From positions 62,001 to 126,000 of the forward strand of contig JAJEAR010000039.1 in the NCBI GenBank assembly GCA_022822665.1: a stretch of 64,000 bases of DNA, read 5' to 3'. The notes below the pieces were generated by a model. That model ran no database searches. It had not been told where the DNA came from and saw nothing but the letters and a program-made list of their open reading frames with translations. A program made the position numbers and the translations under genes. Shown here piece after piece: positions 35,632-44,063 of this stretch. Numbering within the stretch: position 1 is the first letter of the stretch; each line of letters begins with the position of its first letter. The DNA is from Alphaproteobacteria bacterium (GTDB taxonomy: Bacteria; Pseudomonadota; Alphaproteobacteria; Thalassobaculales; Thalassobaculaceae).

Positions 35632-36531
35632 ATGGCCAGTCATGCGACCGGAGACGGCGGGATACCGCCACGGGACGCCGCCCGACGCGGCCTGACCCGG
35701 ATCATGACCCTCGGCGGGGCCTACGGCACCCGCAACTACACCGTGAAGGGCCTGCGCGACTGCAAGGGCAGGAAGGTGCTGGTGGAAACCCTTCCGTTCT
35801 CGCCCGAGGAAGCCGCTGCGGCCGAAGAGGCCGGGATCGACACGATGAAGGTGAGGTTCGACCCGGGTCGCCCGGAACTTGCCGCCGAAATCCGCCGCGC
35901 CGCGCCCCACACCTTCATGGCGTTCTCGGTGCCCCTTGTCGCCGCGGCCAGCGAGACCGAGGCGGTTCGCCTCGGCTACCAGGCCATGAGCATCGGCGCC
36001 GACGCCATCATGTGCCAGTGGAGCCCCCGTTTCGTTGCCGCCGCGACCGAGGCCGGGATCCCGATACAGGGCCACGCCGGGCTGGTCCCGCGTCGCAGCA
36101 CCTGGACCGGCGGCCTGCGGGCCGTCGGCAAGACCCTCGACGAGGCGCTGTGGGTCTGGCAGGAGATTCGCAGGCTCGAGGAGGCCGGCGCCTACGCGGT
36201 CGAGGTGGAAGTGATCCCCGAGCCGCTGCTCGCCGAGATCACCAGGCGCACGTCACTGCTGACATCGTCGATCGGCGGTGGCAGCGGCGGCGATATCCAG
36301 TTCCTGTTCGCCGACGACATCCTGGGCAATACCGGGGCTCCCTACCCGCGCCACTCGAAGCAGTACCGAGACATGTACGCGATGAAGCAGCGGATGCAGG
36401 AGGAGCGGGTGGCAGGGTTCCGCGAGTTCATCGAGGACGTGCAGACCGGCGCATTCCCCGCACCGGAGCACGTGATCCAGGCACCGCCGGGACTGATCGA
36501 GGACTTTCTCGGCGCGCTCGACGAGGACTGA
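35632..36531 (+). CDS. Ketopantoate hydroxymethyltransferase-like (PanB family) protein
   Basis: 299 residues in the PanB/PEP mutase-like TIM-barrel style. Seen: GADAIMCQWSPRFVAAATEAGIPIQGHAGLVPRRSTWTGG, matching the PanB lid and active-site region, and VEVEVIPEPLLAEITRRTSL, matching the conserved catalytic Glu strand (quoted in two parts because of length: GHAGLVPRR and VEVEVIPEPLLAEIT). PanB moves a hydroxymethyl group from methylene-THF to 2-oxoisovalerate for pantothenate. There is no panC beside it and the sequence is divergent, so it may be a paralogue acting on another 2-oxo acid. Confidence 0.75.
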   Translation: MASHATGDGGIPPRDAARRGLTRIMTLGGAYGTRNYTVKGLRDCKGRKVLVETLPFSPEEAAAAEEAGIDTMKVRFDPGRPELAAEIRRAAPHTFMAFSVPLVAAASETEAVRLGYQAMSIGADAIMCQWSPRFVAAATEAGIPIQGHAGLVPRRSTWTGGLRAVGKTLDEALWVWQEIRRLEEAGAYAVEVEVIPEPLLAEITRRTSLLTSSIGGGSGGDIQFLFADDILGNTGAPYPRHSKQYRDMYAMKQRMQEERVAGFREFIEDVQTGAFPAPEHVIQAPPGLIEDFLGALDED

Positions 36532-36537
36532 CGGGCG

Positions 36538-36843
36538 TCAGCCGCCGTTCAGGCGGGTGTGCAGCAGCTTGCTGGTCTTGAAGAACGGCACCGCCTTTGC
36601 AGCGACCGAGACCGGCTCGCCGGTGCGCGGATTGCGCCCGGTTCGCGCCGTGCGATGCTTGACGGCCATCGCGCCGAACCCGCGCAGCTCCACGCGCCGA
36701 CCCTGTTCCAGTGCCCGCGCGATTTCCTCGAAGACGGTCGTGACCGCCAGTTCCATCTCGTTGTAGCGCAATTCACGCTCGAGGCCCGGGTTTTCCGCTG
36801 CCCAACGTTCGACCAGCCTGGCAATCAGTTGCGATTTCGTCAT
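36538..36843 (-). CDS. ihfB: Integration host factor beta subunit (HU family)
   Basis: 101 residues from ATG 36843, start [20 protein letters not shown]. The DNA-binding arm is present with [20 protein letters not shown] and [20 protein letters not shown]; the Pro at the tip of the arm intercalates and bends DNA. The MTKSxLI N-terminus fits IHF beta better than HU. IHF beta pairs with IHF alpha, which is not in the window. It converges on the PanB-like gene. Confidence 0.88.
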   Translation of the reverse strand: MTKSQLIARLVERWAAENPGLERELRYNEMELAVTTVFEEIARALEQGRRVELRGFGAMAVKHRTARTGRNPRTGEPVSVAAKAVPFFKTSKLLHTRLNGG

Positions 36844-37037
36844 TCCGGGACCCTGTACTCGCAAACACGGCCGGCGGCGACCGTCTCCAGAACCCCGGAA
36901 TCATGTCAGCACCCGGCTGGCCGGTCAAGAATGCGTCGTTGCAGAAATGTGACCGGCCCCGAATCCGGCCGCCGGTCTTCTGCCGGCGAGCGCGACCGGC
37001 TACCCTTGTCCGGCGACCCGAGGGACGGAGAGAGACG

Positions 37038-37853
37038 ATGACAGAAATCGCGATCGGTGTGACCGGGGTCACCGGCCACATGGGCAGGATGCTGGTGCGA
37101 CAGGTCCTCGAAACCCCTGGCACGCGGCTTGCCGGCGGCACCGTGCGCGCCGGGTCCGATGCGGCAGGCCGGGACATCGGCACCCTGTGCCAGGCCGAAC
37201 CCCTCGGCCAACCGGCTGGAACCGACCCGCATGAGCTGTTCGCCGCGTGCGATGCCGTGATCGACTTCACGCTTCCCGAGGCGGTTGCCGGGCACGCAGA
37301 GGCCGCCGCGGCAACGGGAACCGCATGGATTGTGGGGACGACCGGGCTGGAGTCCGGTCAGGAAGCCGCACTCGATGCCGCGGCCGGGCACGCGCCGGTG
37401 GTCTTCGCCCCCAACATGAGCCTCGGCGTCAACCTGTTGTTCGTGCTCGCCGAGCAGGTCGCCGGCGCACTTGACGACAGCTTCGACATCGAGATCGTGG
37501 AGATGCACCACAACCGCAAGGTCGACGCCCCGTCGGGCACTGCGCTCGGACTCGGCCAGGCAGCGGCCCGGGGACGCGGGATTGGATTCGAGAGCGCCGC
37601 CGTGCTCTCCCGCGAGGGCCGCGGCGACCCTCGGCGTCGCGGTGACATCGGATTTGCGGCGCTGCGCGGCGGCGATGTGGTGGGAGAGCACACCGTCATC
37701 TTCGCCGGCGCCGGCGAACGGGTGGAAATCGCGCACAGGGCGGCGGGGCGGCACATCTACGCCGCCGGTGCCGTCACGGCGGCCCGGTGGGCGTTCGGCC
37801 GGCCCGCCGGGCGTTACAGCATGATCGACGTGCTCGGCCTCAGCGGGCGGTAG
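37038..37853 (+). CDS. dapB: 4-hydroxy-tetrahydrodipicolinate reductase
   Basis: 271 residues from ATG 37038, preceded by GGAG. N-terminal nucleotide motif IGVTGVTGHMGRMLVR; then DAVIDFTLPEA, WIVGTTGL, FAPNMSLGVNLLF and the catalytic EMHHNRKVDAPSGTAL with the His-His pair and Lys of DapB. The enzyme reduces 4-hydroxy-tetrahydrodipicolinate with NAD(P)H in lysine and diaminopimelate synthesis. The 3' end overlaps the convergent DUF2244 gene by 14 bases. Confidence 0.95.
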   Translation: MTEIAIGVTGVTGHMGRMLVRQVLETPGTRLAGGTVRAGSDAAGRDIGTLCQAEPLGQPAGTDPHELFAACDAVIDFTLPEAVAGHAEAAAATGTAWIVGTTGLESGQEAALDAAAGHAPVVFAPNMSLGVNLLFVLAEQVAGALDDSFDIEIVEMHHNRKVDAPSGTALGLGQAAARGRGIGFESAAVLSREGRGDPRRRGDIGFAALRGGDVVGEHTVIFAGAGERVEIAHRAAGRHIYAAGAVTAARWAFGRPAGRYSMIDVLGLSGR

Positions 37854-38346
37854 CGGATGGAACCATGCGAACCTGGCGCAGCGCCCCGGCGAGCGCGCGG
37901 GCGACTTCCTCCTTGTCGGCGGAGGCGAGGAAACTCCCGAGTTCGAGCGAGCGTCCGTGCGAGCGCAGCAGCAGCCGGGCGCGGCGCCGGGCGATGAACT
38001 CGACCCGGGTCCAGTACGGGTGCATGACGGTGTGCCGCGCAGGGCCGCGTCCGTCGCTCGCACGGATCTCGAGCGAGCGTTGCGTCAGCCTGATATGTTC
38101 CGACCGCCGTGCCGAGAGCACGCTCCATCTGAGAGCCAGGCAGATAACGAGGATGTCGAGACCGCAGAACCCGATCACCGGCCATGCGCCCATCAGCGCA
38201 AACCCGGTCCCGATGGCCGCACTGGCCCCGACCAGGACCGCGATCAGGACCGTCATGCCGATCCGCGACAGGCTGCGGTGCGGCAGCAGCACCCGGTCGA
38301 ACAGCACCGGTTCGTACGCCGCCTCGCTGTCGGACTGCCCGTTCAT
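37840..38346 (-). CDS. DUF2244 membrane protein
   Basis: 168 residues from ATG 38346. Two adjacent hydrophobic helices (about 27-65) are followed by a cytoplasmic part with WTRVEFIARRRARLLLRSHG and LELGSFLASADKEEVARAL, the pattern of DUF2244 proteins common in alphaproteobacteria, often beside nth as here. Function is unknown. It is divergent from nth with only 14 bases between the starts, so the promoters must overlap each other's coding regions. Confidence 0.85.
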   Translation of the reverse strand: MNGQSDSEAAYEPVLFDRVLLPHRSLSRIGMTVLIAVLVGASAAIGTGFALMGAWPVIGFCGLDILVICLALRWSVLSARRSEHIRLTQRSLEIRASDGRGPARHTVMHPYWTRVEFIARRRARLLLRSHGRSLELGSFLASADKEEVARALAGALRQVRMVPSATAR

Positions 38347-38360
38347 CGGGGAACGATAGT

Positions 38361-39047
38361 ATGGCCCCTGCAAGCGGTAAAGCGCGCCGGCGCAGGAAGC
38401 GGGCGATGAAACTCGCTGAAATCGACAGCTTCTTCGCGCGACTGGCCGAACAGCGGCCCGAGCCCCGGGGCGAGCTCGACTCGGTCAACACCTACACATT
38501 GCTGGTCGCGGTAGTGCTGTCCGCCCAGGCCACGGATGTCGGGGTCAACCGGGCCACCCGGGAACTGTTCCGCGAGGTCACGACACCGGAAGCGATGGTA
38601 GCGCTCGGCGAGGAGAGACTGAAGGATCACATCCGCACCATCGGGCTCTTCAACGCCAAGGCCAAGAACGTGATCGCGCTGTCCGAAGCGCTGATCGAAC
38701 ACCATTCCGGCCAGGTTCCCAACAACCGCGAGGCGCTGGAAGCCCTCCCCGGGGTCGGACGCAAGACCGCCAACGTGGTCATGAACATCGCCTTCGGCGA
38801 GCCGGTCATCGCCGTGGATACCCACATCTTCCGGGTTGCCAACCGCACCGGGCTTGCCGCCGGCACCACTCCGCTTGCGGTGGAACGCGGACTGGACAAG
38901 CGCGTGCCGGACCGATGGAAGCTCCATGCGCATCACTGGCTGATCCTGCACGGGCGGTACCTGTGCAAGGCGCGGAAGCCCTCGTGCCCGTCCTGCCCCG
39001 TGCACGACCTGTGTCAGTTTACCGACAAGTCGCCGGCGGTGGACTGA
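38361..39047 (+). CDS. nth: Endonuclease III (DNA glycosylase/AP lyase)
   Basis: 228 residues from ATG 38361; a basic N-terminal stretch precedes MKLAEIDSFF, so an internal start at 38406 is also possible. Helix-hairpin-helix LEALPGVGRKTANVV with the catalytic Lys, AVDTHIFRVANR with the catalytic Asp, and the iron-sulfur ligands C-x6-C-x2-C-x5-C in CKARKPSCPSCPVHDLC. It excises oxidised pyrimidines and nicks abasic sites. The 3' end overlaps the convergent lipoprotein gene by 34 bases. Confidence 0.96.
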   Translation: MAPASGKARRRRKRAMKLAEIDSFFARLAEQRPEPRGELDSVNTYTLLVAVVLSAQATDVGVNRATRELFREVTTPEAMVALGEERLKDHIRTIGLFNAKAKNVIALSEALIEHHSGQVPNNREALEALPGVGRKTANVVMNIAFGEPVIAVDTHIFRVANRTGLAAGTTPLAVERGLDKRVPDRWKLHAHHWLILHGRYLCKARKPSCPSCPVHDLCQFTDKSPAVD

Positions 39048-39541
39048 TCCGGCGGGGTCCCGGCAGCGGCCTGGCGCACCAGATCCGACAGGCACCGGTT
39101 CCTGGCGCCGCGGTTCGGGAGCGGCTCGAGCGATGGCTGCAAGTACATGGCATGGGTCGCACGGACCTGTTCCTGTTCCCGGATGTGGAACAGGAACAGG
39201 TTCAGGATGCAGTACTCTGTGCGGTATCGCCACAGTTGCGCCAGAGCGTCATTGCGCACGAACTGCGGATTGCCGAGGACCTGCCTGATCTCCTCCCCGG
39301 TCCGCTCCAGCGGCCAGCGCGGGCCGAGCGTCAGGGTCACGACGGGAGAGGGCGCGGCTGTCGGGGAAACCGGTGCCAGTTCGTCCGAACCCGCGTTGAG
39401 CGCCGCCTGCTGCTGTTCGACCGCCGGCTCCGCGAGGGTCACGAAGCCGAGTTCCGGATCGAACCGGCATGCCGAGAGGCCCCCGACCATCAGGGCGATG
39501 GCCACCGCCCGGAACAGGTTTCCGGCCGGCGCCGTTTCCAT
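39014..39541 (-). CDS. Small lipoprotein of unknown function
   Basis: 175 residues. The N-terminus has a hydrophobic stretch ending in the lipobox VGGLSAC, so Cys 25 is probably lipidated. The mature part has WPLERTGEEIRQVLGNPQFV and LAQLWRYRTEYCILNLFLF, reminiscent of the BamE/SmpA-like fold (a helix pair followed by strands, with G(N)P as the turn). It may be an outer-membrane assembly factor relative, but this is uncertain. It converges on and overlaps nth. Confidence 0.65.
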   Translation of the reverse strand: METAPAGNLFRAVAIALMVGGLSACRFDPELGFVTLAEPAVEQQQAALNAGSDELAPVSPTAAPSPVVTLTLGPRWPLERTGEEIRQVLGNPQFVRNDALAQLWRYRTEYCILNLFLFHIREQEQVRATHAMYLQPSLEPLPNRGARNRCLSDLVRQAAAGTPPDQSTAGDLSVN

Positions 39542-39572
39542 CGCGTTCGCGGCGCCGATCGTGCCGGGTCGC

Positions 39573-40172
39573 CTATCCCGCCTGACCGTCCCGCAACACC
39601 TGGATCTGGCCTTCGATCTCGCCGCCGAACTCGACCTCGAGCTTGCTGCACTTCACGGTTCCCCTGATCCGCCCGGTCGGCCGGACCTTCAGCCTTTCGC
39701 GAACCGTGATCTCGCCCTCCATCACGCCGGCGATGGTCGCCTCGTCAATGGTAATGGTGCCCCGGAACACACCGCTCTCGGTCACCTCGAGGCTCTTGCT
39801 GTTCTCCAGCGTGGCCTCGGCCGTTCCCTCGACGACCAGCACGTCGCAGTCGGTAATGGTACCCTGCATGGTGATCTGGCTGCCGATCGTCAGCGCCCGG
39901 CTCTGGACATTCCCGCGGGCTGCAGGCTCCAGCGGGTGCCGCGGGGCGATGTCGGATCCCCGTCGCGCGGTGTCGCCCGCACCCGCACTCTGGCGCAGGC
40001 CTGTTCCCTCACGCGCCTCAGCAGGCGCAATGAACCCCGGAACAGGGGGAGTGGAGGACCGTCCTTCCGGAGTGCGTCCCGCATTGCGCGGCTGCGACAG
40101 GGCGTCCGTGCGGTCCCTGTCGTCACCCCCGGTGCTGTCCTGAGTCTGGGGCCTGCGAAGAAACGAAGCCAT
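39573..40172 (-). CDS. Bactofilin (polymer-forming cytoskeletal protein)
   Basis: 199 residues from ATG 40172. The N-terminal 90 residues are Pro/Ser/Arg-rich and probably disordered. The rest is a right-handed beta-helix domain with repeating hydrophobic strands: ITMQGTITDCDVLVVEGTAE, then VFRGTITIDEATIAGVMEGE and LKVRPTGRIRGTVKC. Bactofilins self-assemble into filaments that position enzymes in morphogenesis, stalk growth or chromosome segregation. No peptidoglycan hydrolase partner lies beside it. It is followed by the lipoprotein gene on the same strand. Confidence 0.9.
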   Translation of the reverse strand: MASFLRRPQTQDSTGGDDRDRTDALSQPRNAGRTPEGRSSTPPVPGFIAPAEAREGTGLRQSAGAGDTARRGSDIAPRHPLEPAARGNVQSRALTIGSQITMQGTITDCDVLVVEGTAEATLENSKSLEVTESGVFRGTITIDEATIAGVMEGEITVRERLKVRPTGRIRGTVKCSKLEVEFGGEIEGQIQVLRDGQAG

Positions 40173-40239
40173 CCCGGTCACCTTCTCGTCAAAGTGAAGC
40201 TCACCGCCGGAAAGTCCGGGTACTGGAAGCACCCGCAAT

Positions 40240-40923
40240 CTACTCCGTCCGTGCAGAGATATCCATACCCCGAAACAGGTTGGTCATGAACGCGGTCGCG
40301 AGGATCGGTGCGGCGAGGTTGAGAATCGGAACGGTGGTGAGCACGGTGATGATCACTCCGGCAAGCAGGATCCGGCCCCGGTAACGCCGTCGCACGGCGC
40401 GCGCGTCAGCCGGTTCGAGGCTGCGGGTTGCGACCACATCGAAGAACTCGCGCCCGAACAGGTACCCATTCAGGCAATAGAACAGCACCAGGCCCAGGCC
40501 CGGAATGAACAGGGCAAACGCATAGACCGGCAGGAGGATCAGGTTCATCGTCAGCGAAATGGCCAGCAGCGACGCTCCGGCAACCATGACCTCGCGCAGT
40601 CCGCGCTGGCGCGGGGGTGCGGCATTCGGCCAGTACCGGGCATCGACGGCGTCGGCAACCGAATCAAGGAAAAACCCGGCCACGATCATGACGGTCGAGG
40701 GAAAGAAGATCAGCGCTCCGATCAGCACCAGGACCGCCCCGCCCGCGGCCACGACGGTATCGGCGATCCCGTTTCCGAACATCCCGAAGCTTGCAACCAG
40801 CCACCAGCTGAGAACGACCGCGAGCACTGTTGCAAGACACGCACCGAGGACACTCCCGACCAGGGCCCGGCGCAACACCGGGTCCGGCAGTTGCGCGAAC
40901 GCCCGTCGCAGGGATTCGATCAT
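40240..40923 (-). CDS. EI24/CysZ-like integral membrane protein
   Basis: 227 residues from ATG 40923. About four long hydrophobic segments, with the typical ALFIPGLGLVLFYCLNGYLF and GREFFDVVATRSLEPADARA followed by a cytoplasmic basic stretch RRRYRGRILLAGVI. This is the EI24 domain, which in CysZ forms a sulfate channel. In alphaproteobacteria many members have no proven role. It is read towards the bactofilin gene and may share its transcript; the PfkB gene lies divergently, 145 bases away. Confidence 0.85.
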   Translation of the reverse strand: MIESLRRAFAQLPDPVLRRALVGSVLGACLATVLAVVLSWWLVASFGMFGNGIADTVVAAGGAVLVLIGALIFFPSTVMIVAGFFLDSVADAVDARYWPNAAPPRQRGLREVMVAGASLLAISLTMNLILLPVYAFALFIPGLGLVLFYCLNGYLFGREFFDVVATRSLEPADARAVRRRYRGRILLAGVIITVLTTVPILNLAAPILATAFMTNLFRGMDISARTE

Positions 40924-41068
40924 GTCACCACTCCATCGCGAGAGCACGCACTCCTGTTGTCGGGCCTTGCGCGCAACAAGGCAAGCCCCGGCGCCCACAC
41001 GCCGCCAGGTTGGTCTATAACGCCGCTGGAGCGGCCGCCTGTCGCGGCCGCGGCAACCGGGGAGACCC

Positions 41069-42079
41069 ATGCGGACACGCACAATCGATGTCACCGCCAT
41101 CGGCAACGCGATCGTCGACGTGGTTTCCCAGGTCGACGATGCGTTCCTGCAGGAGCACTCGATCACCAAGGGAGCCATGCAGCTCATCGATGCCGACCGC
41201 TCTCGGGAACTTTACCGGCTGCTGGGACCGGGGCTCGAGGTGTCCGGGGGGTCCGCGGCCAATACCGCCACCGGCCTCGCCGCCATGGGTGGACGCGCGG
41301 CGTTCGTCGGCAAGGTCCGTGACGATCACCTGGGCAGCGTGTTCCGTGCCGACATCGCCCGGTTCGGGGTCCGCTACGAGACGCCGTCGTCGACAGCCGG
41401 ACTGGATTCGGCCTGCTGCCTGGTCCTGGTGACACCCGACGCCCAGCGATCCATGAACACCTATCTCGGTGCCTGCACCGAACTTGATGCCGCCGACATC
41501 GACCCGGAGCTGATCGCCGACAGCGCCATCATCTACCTCGAGGGCTACCTCTGGGACCCGCCGGGCGGACGCCGGGCCCTGCAGGCCGCCGCCGCTGCCG
41601 CGCGGCGCACCGGGACCCGTGTCGCGCTGACGCTGTCGGACCCGTACTGCGTCGAGCGGCACCGCGACGACATTCTCCGGCTGCTTTCGGACCACGTCGA
41701 CATCCTGTTCTGCAACGAGGATGAACTTCGCGCGCTTTGCCGGACTGATGACCTTGAAACCGCGATCACGGCCGTGGTCGGCGACTGCGACCTCCTGGCG
41801 GTGACCAGGGGCGCACACGGTTCCATCGTGATCGGACCGGGTGAACGCCACCAGGTCCCGGCGCTGCCCGCCGGCCCCGTGGTCGATACCACCGGAGCCG
41901 GGGACATCTATGCCGCCGGTTTCCTGTTCGGACTGGCCAGCGGTAAACCGCTCGACCGCTGCGGAGAGATCGCCAGTGCCGCGGCAGGAGAGATCATCAC
42001 CCGGTTCGGCGCCCGGTTTCCCGGCCGCGGAGATGACGGATCCGCAGGGCGTCCGGGAGTTTCCGACACGGCCGCCTGA
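41069..42079 (+). CDS. PfkB-family carbohydrate/adenosine kinase
   Basis: 336 residues with both PfkB signatures: GGSAANTATGLAAMGGRAAFVGKV near residue 50 and DTTGAGDIYAAGFLFG near 275, where the Asp is the catalytic base and the Gly-rich run forms the anion hole. The pattern around SMNTYLGACTELDAADID is that of the adenosine kinase-like branch common in alphaproteobacteria. Substrate is a nucleoside or sugar; not decidable. The last 20 residues look unstructured. Confidence 0.88.
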   Translation: MRTRTIDVTAIGNAIVDVVSQVDDAFLQEHSITKGAMQLIDADRSRELYRLLGPGLEVSGGSAANTATGLAAMGGRAAFVGKVRDDHLGSVFRADIARFGVRYETPSSTAGLDSACCLVLVTPDAQRSMNTYLGACTELDAADIDPELIADSAIIYLEGYLWDPPGGRRALQAAAAAARRTGTRVALTLSDPYCVERHRDDILRLLSDHVDILFCNEDELRALCRTDDLETAITAVVGDCDLLAVTRGAHGSIVIGPGERHQVPALPAGPVVDTTGAGDIYAAGFLFGLASGKPLDRCGEIASAAAGEIITRFGARFPGRGDDGSAGRPGVSDTAA

Positions 42080-42799
42080 CCTGGCGAACGGGTACCGGCT
42101 TGCGGTGTTCCGGCCGGGTTGTGCGGCTGATGGACCGTCCGTCGGCCGGCGCAGGCCCCGTACCCGGCCACGGGCAATTTGTTCCGGACGCCGATGCCTC
42201 GCGGCGCTCGGGAACGGCCCGGACACGGCGGCGTCCCGGGGCCGCGAAAGCGTCGCTTCGGACCAACCACAGCAGCTCTTCCGACGATGCGGCTTCGGCA
42301 TCAACCGGGGCGACGGAACAGGCCTGATGGCGGATGGTGCCTGCGCCACGCCGCAGGGCGCCGGCCCGTTGTGATTCATGTATTAGCAGCAAACCGGTTT
42401 GTTGATCACTTTTGGCATTATGTGAGCGTCAAGCGCTGTTGTGTCGTACAGGCAGCGCGCGGTCTGGTCCCGCTGGACTGCGTGGAAGCACTTGGGGACC
42501 TGTCCGCGCTGCCGAGAGATCGGCCAAGAGATCTCCCGAATGACCGCGCCGGTCCGCAGTACCTGCTCACCCGGTCATCAGTGTGCCGTTCGAGGCAGTC
42601 CGCACCGTGTCCGTTCAGGGCAATGGTCCGGAGGTATCCGGAGATCCGGCACCGGACGGGCACGAACGTGGGCTGGGCGACTGCCGTTTGTGAACGGACC
42701 CGGCAACGCTGACGGCGAACCCCGCGCTGGTACGATCCGGGATGCGCATGGCCGGCCTGTCCGGCGAATTCAGCCTTCCTCCAGGCCCGCGCTATCGAA
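42080..42799. other. Long gene-free stretch
   Basis: About 720 bp. The frames present are GC-rich chance frames. The one notable element is a near-perfect palindrome at 42387-42404 (next entry). Confidence 0.4.
42387..42404. promoter_or_regulatory. 18-bp near-perfect palindrome
   Basis: CAGCAAACCGGTTTGTTG differs from a perfect palindrome at one position. It lies in an AT-richer patch about 400 bp from the nearest gene on either side. It may be an operator for an unrecognised transcript; no more can be said. Confidence 0.3.
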
Positions 42800-42994
42800 T
42801 CAATCCCTGGGCGGGAACGGACCGTTTCCGTACGAATCACGCTCCCTGATGCGACCTTCATGTCCGTGCACGAATAGTTCGGTCCCCTGCTTGCGCGCGA
42901 TCCGGCGACCGCTGTCAATGGCCTCCCGCTGGGTCCGATGAACAGACGTCGCGCGCTGACTACCGGCTCGGAGCCAGCGTGGGAGTTTCCGCAT
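42800..42994 (-). CDS. DUF2188 protein, possibly frameshifted at its 5' end
   Basis: The frame reads QRATSVHRTQREAIDSGRRI, ARKQGTELFVHGHEGRIRER and DSYGNGPFPPRD, a clear DUF2188 pattern (about 65-80 residues, function unknown). ATG 42994 has no ribosome binding site. A much better start, GGAGG then ATGGCGAACCCAAGTCAC, lies at 43035 but in another frame, so a one-base change near 43015 may have separated the true start from the domain. Either the gene is broken or there is a sequence error. Confidence 0.65.
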   Translation of the reverse strand: MRKLPRWLRAGSQRATSVHRTQREAIDSGRRIARKQGTELFVHGHEGRIRERDSYGNGPFPPRD

Positions 42995-43063
42995 GGCGGT
43001 GACCGGGCTGTTGACCCGTGACTTGGGTTCGCCATATGTTCCGCCTCCTCATGTAGCGACTGG

Positions 43064-44047
43064 ATGACAGTGATGCCGATGCAAGACAGCCCCGCCTGGC
43101 ACGCCTACCGCGCGATGTTCGAACACCCGGTCATCTTCACGCACCTGGTGACCGGCTATGCCACGGGCCTTGAGGCCGACGATGGAATCGACCTGCGCAA
43201 ACGGCTGGACTGGCAGCGCCTGCGCCCGGTGGCCGCGGAAGACATGCCAGGGCCGGCCTACCCGCATTCGGCGTTCTGGAGCGTTGGGCTGCAGGGCAAT
43301 GGTCGCGATGGAACGGTCCTGTTCCTGGTCGAGATCCACACGGAGATCGATACCGGGGCCGATGACCGGCTCACCGCCTGCCACGAAGCACTTGCGGATG
43401 CGGGCGGGCCGGTTCCGAGACTGGTACAGCTGGTGATCCACGACGGCGACAAGCCGTGGCCCCCGGCGACCGTGAAGCACGGCGCCGCGGAGCGGATCGT
43501 CCTCGATATCCGCGCCCTCGAGACCGGGGACATCGACCCGGATTCGGTGATTTCCCACATCATCGCGATACAGACTTCCGTACTGCCGGACCGGATCGGC
43601 CTCAACCTGCCGGCCGGCTGTGTGTCGCTGCTCCCGGAACCGGAGCACGCAGGAGCGGTGGAGGCGATCCTCGAATGGGGAAACCTGCTCGGCCGCGAGC
43701 ACGGTCTCGAGTTCAACATGTCACGCAGCCTTGGCGAGAGGGAACCCACGCTGGAGGACATCCGGCGCGCCGACGAACTGATGCGGCCATTCCACCGGCA
43801 AGGCAGGGATCAGGGACAGCGCAAGGGCTATGCCAAGGCGCTGATGGAGGAAGCGGCCGCCGAGCGGGTGATGCTGTGGCGGATGGCCCAGGTCAAGTTC
43901 GGCGAGAAAGCGGTCGCCGGCATGCCGCGGCTGTTCGACACGCACTACCCGCTGGAAGACCAGGGCAAGGTCGGACTGGTCGGCGAGTTCATCATGTCAA
44001 GCACTTCCGCCAGTCAGCTCTCCAAGCGCATGCGGCGCAGGCGATAG
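43064..44047 (+). CDS. Rpn/YhgA-like putative nuclease (PD-(D/E)XK superfamily)
   Basis: About 327 residues. The N-terminus, AWHAYRAMFEHPVIFTHLVT, then PHSAFWSVGLQGNGRDGTVLFLVEIHTEID, follows the Rpn plan: a short helix, a divergent DxxW-type stretch, then a buried strand with (V/L)EIHTEID acting as the ExK-like catalytic strand. The C-terminal third is helical and basic, ending KRMRRRR. Rpn proteins promote RecA-independent recombination and belong to the transposase_31 family. The match is by pattern only. The next gene starts 17 bases after. Confidence 0.55.
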   Translation: MTVMPMQDSPAWHAYRAMFEHPVIFTHLVTGYATGLEADDGIDLRKRLDWQRLRPVAAEDMPGPAYPHSAFWSVGLQGNGRDGTVLFLVEIHTEIDTGADDRLTACHEALADAGGPVPRLVQLVIHDGDKPWPPATVKHGAAERIVLDIRALETGDIDPDSVISHIIAIQTSVLPDRIGLNLPAGCVSLLPEPEHAGAVEAILEWGNLLGREHGLEFNMSRSLGEREPTLEDIRRADELMRPFHRQGRDQGQRKGYAKALMEEAAAERVMLWRMAQVKFGEKAVAGMPRLFDTHYPLEDQGKVGLVGEFIMSSTSASQLSKRMRRRR

Positions 44048-44063
44048 GGCGGAGGAACGGTCG

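Noticed and set aside
42418-43035. 205-codon minus-strand frame in the 42-43 kb gap
   Set aside because: Ser/Arg-rich with no domain; the DUF2188 domain is in another frame of the same stretch.
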